NCBI GenBank assembly: GCA_964512045.1
Contig: CAZEJK010000038.1
Coordinates: 1 to 31,390, forward strand
Source: CAZEJK01 sp964512045
GTDB lineage: Bacteria; Acidobacteriota; Thermoanaerobaculia; Thermoanaerobaculales; Sulfomarinibacteraceae
DNA: 31,390 bases
Reading direction: 5' to 3'
Below are positions 25,788 to 31,390 of this stretch, piece after piece (the first letter of the stretch is position 1; every line of letters begins with the position of its first letter). The notes beneath the pieces were generated by a model. The model had not been told where the DNA came from, searched no databases, and saw only the letters and a program-made list of their open reading frames with translations. The translations under genes were made by a program, and so were the position numbers.

Positions 25788-26196
25788 GAAGATGTCAAGC
25801 CTCGAGACCGCCGTCACCATCTCCCGCGCCCTCGGGCACCCGGCGAGGCTGCGCACCGTGGCCATGCTCCGCTCCGGCGAGCTGTGCGTGTGTCAGCTGA
25901 CCGAGGTGCTCCAGCTGGCCCAGTCCACCGTGTCGACGCACCTGCGCGAGCTCCGCCGTGCGGGGCTGATCACCGAGCGCAAGGACGGGCGCTGGGTCTA
26001 CTTCGCCGTCTCCGACGATCCGGATGCGAGGCGTTGGATCGACGCGGCGCTCGCCACGGCCGGCGCCGACCCGCGGATCGACGCCGACCTTCAGCAGGTT
26101 GACGAGCTGCGCACGGTGCCGGTGGAGGATCTCTGCCGGCTGGGCTGGGAGGCGGCGAAAGCCAAGGCGTGCTCGCCGGACGGACCGGACGACTGA
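25786..26196 (+). CDS. arsR: ArsR-family arsenic-responsive repressor
   Basis: A 136-residue winged-helix repressor. The metalloid-binding box ELCVCQL (Cys34, Cys36) lies in the alpha-3 region, followed by the recognition helix AQSTVSTHLRELRRAGLI and the wing KDGRWVYFAV. The C-terminal 50 residues extend beyond the minimal fold and carry Cys at about 117 and 128, which might add a third As(III) ligand. It should repress both divergent operons and release DNA on binding As(III) or Sb(III). The start ATG is 25786, and a second in-frame ATG follows two codons later. Confidence 0.95.
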   Translation: MKMSSLETAVTISRALGHPARLRTVAMLRSGELCVCQLTEVLQLAQSTVSTHLRELRRAGLITERKDGRWVYFAVSDDPDARRWIDAALATAGADPRIDADLQQVDELRTVPVEDLCRLGWEAAKAKACSPDGPDD

Positions 26197-26222
26197 GCCA
26201 CGACGCTTCTGGAGGACCACCT

Positions 26223-27320
26223 GTGACTGCACGTGAACGCGTTGCGCGAAAGCTGTCTCTCCTCGATAGCTACCTGACGGTCTGGATCTTTCTGGCCATG
26301 GCCGTGGGGGTCGGTTGGGGGTACTTGTGGCCGTCCGTGTCCGGGTTCTGGAACCGGTTCTCGGTGGGGACCACCAACATCCCTATCGCGATCGGGCTGA
26401 TCCTCATGATGTACCCGCCGTTGGCCAAGGTGCGCTACGAGGAGATGGGGCGTGTGTTCCGCGACTGGAAGGTGCTCGCCCTCTCGCTGGTCCAGAACTG
26501 GGTCGTCGGGCCGATCCTGATGTTCCTGCTCGCCATTGCTTTTCTTTTCGACAAGCCCGAGTACATGGTCGGGCTGATCATGATCGGGCTCGCTCGCTGC
26601 ATCGCCATGGTCATTGTGTGGAACGACCTCGCCTGCGGCGACACCGAGTACTGCGCGGGACTGGTGGCCTTCAACTCGGTCTTCCAGGTGCTGTTCTTCT
26701 CGGTCTACGCCTGGTTCTTCATCAGCGTGCTGCCGCCGCTGTTCGGTCTCGCTGGGACCGAGGTCAGGGTGACGATCGGCCAGATCGCCGAGAGCGTCCT
26801 CATCTACCTGGGCATCCCGTTCCTCGCCGGGATCATGACCCGGTTTGCTCTGGTCAAGCTCAAGGGCAAGGAGTGGTACCACACCACGTTCATCCCGAGG
26901 ATCAGCCCGATCACCCTGATCGCCCTGCTGTTCACCATCCTGGTGATGTTCTCACTCAAAGGCGAGTACATCGTCCAGCTGCCGCTCGACGTGGTGCGGA
27001 TCGCGATCCCGCTGGTGATCTACTTCGTGCTGATGTTCCTGGTGTCGTTTGTCATGTCGAAGCGGGTCGGCGCCGACTACGGGCGCTCGACGACGCTCAG
27101 CTTCACTGCGGCCTCGAACAACTTCGAGCTGGCTATCGCGGTGGCCATCGCAACCTTCGGTATCGACTCGGGCGTCGCCTTCGCGGCAGTGATCGGGCCC
27201 CTGGTCGAGGTGCCGGTGCTCATCGGCCTCGTCAACGTGGCACTGTACCTGCGGCGTCGCTTCTTCCACGAGGCGCCGGCGCAGATCACCGCCGAGCCGG
27301 CGGTGACGGAGAGCCGATGA
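26223..27320 (+). CDS. acr3: ACR3-type arsenite efflux permease
   Basis: A 365-residue carrier with ten predicted transmembrane helices (BART superfamily). Family landmarks are IGLILMMYPPLAKVRYEEMG, NWVVGPILMFLLAI, GLARCIAMVIVWNDLACGDTEYC and AASNNFELAIAVAIATFG. The conserved cysteine in LARCIAMV is the one required for arsenite export in characterised Acr3. The GTG start at 26223 has GGAGGA 6 nt upstream. It follows arsR by 26 nt and overlaps arsC by 4 nt (ATGA). It exports As(III) from the cytosol, including that produced by the next gene. Confidence 0.96.
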   Translation: MTARERVARKLSLLDSYLTVWIFLAMAVGVGWGYLWPSVSGFWNRFSVGTTNIPIAIGLILMMYPPLAKVRYEEMGRVFRDWKVLALSLVQNWVVGPILMFLLAIAFLFDKPEYMVGLIMIGLARCIAMVIVWNDLACGDTEYCAGLVAFNSVFQVLFFSVYAWFFISVLPPLFGLAGTEVRVTIGQIAESVLIYLGIPFLAGIMTRFALVKLKGKEWYHTTFIPRISPITLIALLFTILVMFSLKGEYIVQLPLDVVRIAIPLVIYFVLMFLVSFVMSKRVGADYGRSTTLSFTAASNNFELAIAVAIATFGIDSGVAFAAVIGPLVEVPVLIGLVNVALYLRRRFFHEAPAQITAEPAVTESR

Positions 27321-27955
27321 CAGCCGAGGTCGCCGACCTGTTTCTCGAGCTGCGTGCTTACCTGCGAGAGGTCGAGGCCGAGGCAGGAGCCATCCCAGAC
27401 GACCGCAGCCTGCTCCTGCAGCGGCTCGCCGGGTGGATCCGAGCCCGGCTCGAGGCTGGCGAGCCCGCACGCCTGGTGTTCATCTGTACGCACAACTCGC
27501 GGCGCTCGCACCTCGCCCACGTCTGGGCCGAGACGGCGGTTCGAGCGTACGGCTTGAACGGGATCGAGGGCTTCTCCGGCGGTACCGAGGCCACGGCGTT
27601 CAACCCACGGGCGGTGGCGGCACTCGAGCGGGCGGGCTTCCGGATCGAGCGACACAGCTCCGGCGACAACCCGGAGTACGCGGTCCGGTTCGCCGAGGAC
27701 GCGGCGCCGATCCGCTGCGTGTCGAAGGTCTACGATCAGCCCCCGAACCCAACCGACGGCTTCTGCGCGGTCATGACCTGCTCGTCCGCCGACGCCGGCT
27801 GTCCCGTGGTCTTCGGTGCTGATGAGCGGGTCGCTGTACCCTACGACGACCCGAAGGACTGGGACGGGACTGCCGAGGAGCAGTCCGCCTACGACGACCG
27901 CTGCCGCCAGATCGCGCGCGAGATGGTCTACGCCATCCGCACTGTGACAGCCTGA
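27317..27955 (+). CDS. arsC: Arsenate reductase, LMW-phosphatase type, N-terminally extended
   Basis: A 212-residue protein related to thioredoxin-coupled ArsC. The phosphatase P-loop C57-THNSR-R63 (CX5R) follows LVFI. The relay pair Cys155 and Cys162 is in MTCSSADAGCPVVFG, corresponding to Cys82/Cys89 of the S. aureus enzyme, and the general-acid region is YDDPKDWDGT (about 176-185). About 50 extra N-terminal residues (MTAEVADLFLELRAYLREVE...) form predicted helices not found in the minimal ~130-residue enzyme. It reduces As(V) to As(III) for ACR3 to export. The ATG overlaps the acr3 stop by 4 nt. Confidence 0.92.
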   Translation: MTAEVADLFLELRAYLREVEAEAGAIPDDRSLLLQRLAGWIRARLEAGEPARLVFICTHNSRRSHLAHVWAETAVRAYGLNGIEGFSGGTEATAFNPRAVAALERAGFRIERHSSGDNPEYAVRFAEDAAPIRCVSKVYDQPPNPTDGFCAVMTCSSADAGCPVVFGADERVAVPYDDPKDWDGTAEEQSAYDDRCRQIAREMVYAIRTVTA

Positions 27956-28048
27956 GACGCCGCACCCGGATTGGACGGGTGGAGAAGCGCGGAGCGACCA
28001 TCGATCCGATACCGGGACGCTCACTCGACACGAACGCGATTGGTGCGA

Positions 28049-28077
28049 TTGACTGTCTGCGAGCGCTGCCGTACAGT
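28049..28077 (+). promoter_or_regulatory. Promoter for the 940-residue exported protein
   Basis: TTGACT (28049-28054), a 17-nt spacer, and TACAGT (28072-28077). The -10 box ends 8 nt before the ATG at 28086. The transcript would therefore begin at or within 2 nt of the start codon. Confidence 0.65.
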
Positions 28078-28085
28078 CCAGCAAC

Positions 28086-30908
28086 ATGAACAGAAAAGCT
28101 GCTGGCGTGCTGGTCGTGGCCGTGACGTTGGCGCTGTCGGTCACAGCTGAGGAGCATGAGATCGGATCATGGGGTGCGACCGTCGAGCTGTCGCCCCGCT
28201 GGGAGCGCCGTGTGATCTCGCCGGATCTCGGCCCGGATCAGTTCTACAACTCGGGCATCGACGTGTTCACCGCCATCATCGAGCTCGATGCCCTGCTCGG
28301 TTGTCGCGAGGACCTGGAGGACCATCTGGACCAGTTCATCTCGGGCATCGAGCTGGTCCATCGCGAGCTCGAGAAGGACGATCGTACCTGGTACGAGGAG
28401 CGGGGTGAGGTGGCACGAGCGACGCGCCGGATGATCGCCCACCGGGGCGGGATCCGGCTCGCCTATCAGATCGATGTGGTCGGTCGTCACGGTCTCGGCT
28501 ACATGGTGCTGAGCTGGGGGAGCCCGACCGAGACGGTGGACGTGTACGACTGGGCCTCGCGGGTGGCCAGGTCGATCCAGCTTCCACCGGAGGACAGCGA
28601 GTGGGGACGCCGGTCGACGCCGGCCATCCACACCTTTCGGTTCGGCGGCTGGGACCTTCAGCTCGCGTTCCGCGACAGTGAGCTCCGCGTGTTGGAGGAG
28701 GACGAGGAGTGGGTCACGCTGGTGTCTGCGGCCGACGAGGTCGCCGTCCACGCCTGTGTCCGAGAGGTGATGGAGGAGGTGGACTGCGTCCTGGAGGGCA
28801 CTATCGAGGCGATCATCGAGGGTGAGCGGGTCATAGAGATCGAGCGTGCGGACCTCGAGTGGGCCGATGGACAGCAGGCCTCACTGCATTACGGCGACGA
28901 GGGGGAGGAGCTGCTGGTCACCGTCGGGCACATCCCGGTCGGCGAGGATCGGATCATCGATCTGCGCTTGGTGTCCTCGGCCTCCATCCCGCCGCGCGAC
29001 GAGCTGTGGCGGACTCTCGTGGAGTCCGCCGCGGCGATCCCGCCGCCTGAGCTCGATGCGTTTCCGATGGTGGAGAGCACGGACGAAGCGTCGAAGAAGC
29101 GGGCGTTGGACCCTGCTACCGAGGCGGTGCTGGCCGCCAGCGAGGTGATCGGTACCACGGAGGTTTGGAACCCCGGGTACGCCCTTCGTGGTCAAGAGGT
29201 GTTGGTTCATGAAGGGCGTCGGATCGTGACCGTCGGCGACGGCGCCACCGAGGCGGAGCTGGTGGCGACGGCGGACGACGCGGCTCCGCGACGGTCGCTC
29301 GCCGTGGTTGGCGATCAGCTGTACACGCTGGCCGAGGGCCCGGTTGTGGCACGCCTCGCCGAGCGCTCGCTGGAGCCAACCGGTGTGAAGGCCGATGTCA
29401 TCGCGACGCTCGGCGGTCAGCTTCTGCTGGCCCGGCGGGAGGAGGCGCCGACGGTTGTCGGCTTCGATCGGTTGCCGAACCCGAGCCCCACCCAGGTCAT
29501 CGTGAGATCGCCGGAGGGCGACGAGCGGACGGTGCTCGAGCTCCCGGACGTGCAGGTGGACCGGCTCGCCGGCTCGGCGGACGGTCGTCGGCTCCTGATG
29601 GCTGTGCGCCACCAGCCACCGATGGCGATACAGCGGTGGTACCAGCCCGTGGAGCTGATCGGCGCCACGGTGAGCGGCAGGGAGCGGCAGAGCTTCGGCG
29701 ACTGGCAGTCGGTGGAGGCGATCGTCGAAGCTGCGGATGGCTGGCTCGTCAGCGGGACGCCCGATGACGGTCCGCTCGCGGTCTACCACCTCGCCGATGA
29801 TGCCAGTCGCGACACCCTCGTGGCGTTCGCAGCCACGGTCATCGCCGTCTCCGACGACCACCTGGTGTTCGCATCGTCCGTCAACCGACCGGACGAGCCG
29901 GGTGCGGTGGTGTACAGCGTCCCGATGGAGGTCGTTCGACGCCACGGACCGCACTGCCGACCGTTCTCGCCGGACGCGCTCAACAGGATCGCCGCAGCAG
30001 CCGCACCGGTCGAGCTGAGCACGGCGGAGCAGGTCGAGCGAACCCTGCGGCGTGCGAACGAGGCCGCCCTCGAGATGGTCGGGACCGAGCTGCCAGCAAC
30101 GGACATGGGAATCGATACGCTGCTGACCGATCTCAGCTACGAGACCTCGCTCACCCAGGCGGCCCTCGAGCTGCTGTCGGTGCTGATTGTCGACGCGTTG
30201 CTGGACGGATCGGAGCACTGGGTCGGGGACGATCCGCCGCGCGTCAACCGGGGTGAGTTTCCGGACGGCGACGTGGCGCGCACACTGACCGCCGTTGGCT
30301 ACGTGCCCCGGGATGTGGTGGAGAGCACGCTGTACGACGAGGACGGGTGGTGGCGTCCGCTCGAGAGCATCCGGGAGCGTGCCGACGGCCGGCCGATTCT
30401 CCTCGGCAACGACCCCGGGCATGTCCGCGCGGCGACCGAGGCGTACGACCCCGTGGATCTGATGGAGCTGGTTCGCAAGGGCCGCTGGCGCATGCTCCGT
30501 AAGGTCCTGGCCGACCGCACCGGCAACCTCCACCTGCGCTCGCGAGTCTACGACGAGCTCGCGGCCCGGGGCCATCTGGAGGCGCTCGCGAAGCTCGCGG
30601 CTGTCTTCGTCTCCGGTGAGCTGCCAGCCGCATGCGACGTGCGCGCTGCACTTGCGGCGAGGCTGCATACAACGGAGCCCGGCGACGGTGTGGACGACGA
30701 GCTGATCGCGGACCTGCGCGCGGCGATCGCCGAGCACCCCGAGGAGCCCTCGCTCTACCTGCTGCTGGGCATGGTGTACGAGCGTTGCGGACGCGACAAC
30801 GCCAGCGAGCTCGCCCGCGCCTGCTACGAGAAGTGCCTCGACCTGAGGCGCTGGGGCCCGGTCGCCGAGGACGCAGAGAAGGCACTGGAGCGTCTGGCAG
30901 CGACGTAG
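28086..30908 (+). CDS. Large exported protein of unknown function with C-terminal TPR-like region
   Basis: A 940-residue protein I do not recognise as a whole. It has a signal peptide (about 1-21, AAGVLVVAVTLALSVTA). Two consecutive modules (about 25-170 and 180-325) each begin with a short strand (SWGATVELSPRWERR; FGGWDLQLAFRDSEL) and end with a helix before a proline-rich break, like tandem PsbP/MOG1-type folds. About 340-630 is strand-rich with repeated DGRR/GDQLY/DDHLV turns and could be a beta-propeller. About 640-800 is helical. About 860-935 (SLYLLLGMVYERCGRDNASELARACYEKCLDLRRWG) is TPR-like. No enzyme motif is seen. The ATG has no Shine-Dalgarno and the mRNA appears leaderless. It is monocistronic. 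Confidence 0.85.
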   Translation: MNRKAAGVLVVAVTLALSVTAEEHEIGSWGATVELSPRWERRVISPDLGPDQFYNSGIDVFTAIIELDALLGCREDLEDHLDQFISGIELVHRELEKDDRTWYEERGEVARATRRMIAHRGGIRLAYQIDVVGRHGLGYMVLSWGSPTETVDVYDWASRVARSIQLPPEDSEWGRRSTPAIHTFRFGGWDLQLAFRDSELRVLEEDEEWVTLVSAADEVAVHACVREVMEEVDCVLEGTIEAIIEGERVIEIERADLEWADGQQASLHYGDEGEELLVTVGHIPVGEDRIIDLRLVSSASIPPRDELWRTLVESAAAIPPPELDAFPMVESTDEASKKRALDPATEAVLAASEVIGTTEVWNPGYALRGQEVLVHEGRRIVTVGDGATEAELVATADDAAPRRSLAVVGDQLYTLAEGPVVARLAERSLEPTGVKADVIATLGGQLLLARREEAPTVVGFDRLPNPSPTQVIVRSPEGDERTVLELPDVQVDRLAGSADGRRLLMAVRHQPPMAIQRWYQPVELIGATVSGRERQSFGDWQSVEAIVEAADGWLVSGTPDDGPLAVYHLADDASRDTLVAFAATVIAVSDDHLVFASSVNRPDEPGAVVYSVPMEVVRRHGPHCRPFSPDALNRIAAAAAPVELSTAEQVERTLRRANEAALEMVGTELPATDMGIDTLLTDLSYETSLTQAALELLSVLIVDALLDGSEHWVGDDPPRVNRGEFPDGDVARTLTAVGYVPRDVVESTLYDEDGWWRPLESIRERADGRPILLGNDPGHVRAATEAYDPVDLMELVRKGRWRMLRKVLADRTGNLHLRSRVYDELAARGHLEALAKLAAVFVSGELPAACDVRAALAARLHTTEPGDGVDDELIADLRAAIAEHPEEPSLYLLLGMVYERCGRDNASELARACYEKCLDLRRWGPVAEDAEKALERLAAT

Positions 30909-31038
30909 CCGTCAGGGTCTTCGATACGGCGTAGCATTCTCGTCGGGGACCGGATAGGTGGGCTCCGGGACGGCTGCGAGGCGTTGTCGCTTCTGCAAGC
31001 ACACAGGCGTGTCTGCAGACAGAGCTATCTGCGAGTCT
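30909..31038. other. Intergenic stretch before the tandem array
   Basis: No gene, strong hairpin or promoter is visible. It includes a weak copy of the TTCGATACGGC motif at about 30919-30929. Confidence 0.4.
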
Positions 31039-31390
31039 GATGGGGTGGTGGGAGGGTGAGCGACGGATCCCCGATGATCTCGACGGAAGGAGAGATGGCG
31101 CGCCGACAGGGTTCGACCGCTGGGTGGGTGGTCATGGGGGAAGCGACGAATCCCGGATGATCTCGACGAAAGGAGAGATGGCGCGCCGACAGGGTTCGAC
31201 CGCTGGGTGGGTGGTCATGGGGGAAGCGACGAATCCCGGATGATCTCGACGAAAGGAGAGATGGCGCGCCGACAGGGTTCGACCGCTGGGTGGGTGGTCA
31301 TGGGGGAAGCGACGAATCCCGGATGATCTCGACGAAAGGAGAGATGGCGCGCCGACAGGGTTCGACCGCTGGGTGGGTGGTCATGGGGGA
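31039..31390. repeat. 83-bp tandem repeat array running off the window
   Basis: The landmark AGAGATGGCGCGCC recurs at 31091, 31174, 31257 and 31340, a constant 83-bp period. The later units look identical, while the sequence at 31039-31090 is a diverged first unit. Each unit holds AAAGGAGAG followed by an ATG (31095, 31178, 31261, 31344) opening a 21-codon frame MARRQGSTAGWVVMGEATNPG that ends in TGA 17 nt before the next ATG. The first unit has GGAAGGAGAG. The period is not a multiple of three, so this is not a repeat inside one protein. The array continues past the right edge. Confidence 0.95.

Noticed and set aside
25786..26196. Riboswitch or attenuator in the arsR leader.
   Set aside because: The leader is only about 8 nt by the mapped promoter boxes, too short for RNA-based control.
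22960..27955. Integrated mobile element carrying the arsenic genes.
   Set aside because: No transposase, integrase or terminal repeats are seen, and the GC content looks like the surroundings.
28881..30737. A 618-codon open frame on the minus strand.
   Set aside because: It is antisense to the 940-residue exported protein, which has a signal peptide, a promoter and the better composition.
31039..31390. CRISPR array.
   Set aside because: Whole 83-bp units are repeated with no variable spacers between short direct repeats, and no cas genes are present.

Overview
This is a GC-rich bacterial chromosomal window (about two thirds G+C by eye) with tightly packed genes, good Shine-Dalgarno sites and several GTG/TTG starts. 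There is no phage, insertion sequence, rRNA or CRISPR. An in-frame UGA at a peroxiredoxin active site followed by a SECIS-like hairpin indicates a selenocysteine-decoding organism. Together with the exported S9 peptidase, OPT transporter, truncated DUF1684 gene and heptamer micro-repeats, this suggests an Acidobacteriota-like lineage (for example Thermoanaerobaculia). That placement is an inference and is not proven by the sequence.

Left part (1-7500), all on the minus strand. In transcription order: a glutamate-cysteine-ligase-like protein fused to a CBS pair, overlapping by 4 nt an AstE/aspartoacylase-family zinc hydrolase; an OPT-family transporter with a stand-alone PqqD-like protein; tRNA-Glu(CUC) with its own promoter and terminator; a zinc-ribbon membrane protein that appears leaderless; and a PTS-IIA/PII-like regulatory pair. 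An AT-rich divergent promoter region separates this block from clpB (7724-10327, plus).

Middle part (10400-21400). serS (minus), a DUF362 ferredoxin-type protein (minus), a 5'-truncated DUF1684 gene, a two-gene SDR + FAD-oxidoreductase operon (plus), an exported CBM9-like protein (minus), an isocitrate/isopropylmalate dehydrogenase gene reduced by a large in-frame internal deletion, the selenocysteine peroxiredoxin (minus), and a large exported S9 peptidase with an extra C-terminal beta-rich domain (plus). This stretch contains the main signs of gene decay.

Right part (21500-31390). An APC amino-acid permease, then a divergent arsenic/thiol island. On the minus strand are a DUF318/ArsP-type permease, a small CPRC thioredoxin-like protein and a two-module YeeE/YedE (TsuA-like) transporter. 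On the plus strand are arsR, acr3 and an extended LMW-PTP-type arsC. A 66-bp intergenic region carries a near-consensus promoter and a palindromic operator. The window ends with a 940-residue exported protein of unknown function, apparently leaderless, and an 83-bp tandem repeat array that runs off the right edge.

The most notable items are the selenoprotein peroxiredoxin lacking the usual resolving cysteine, the miniaturised dehydrogenase gene, the 83-bp array, the ligase-CBS/hydrolase pair, and the arsenic island linked to a sulfur/selenium-type transporter.
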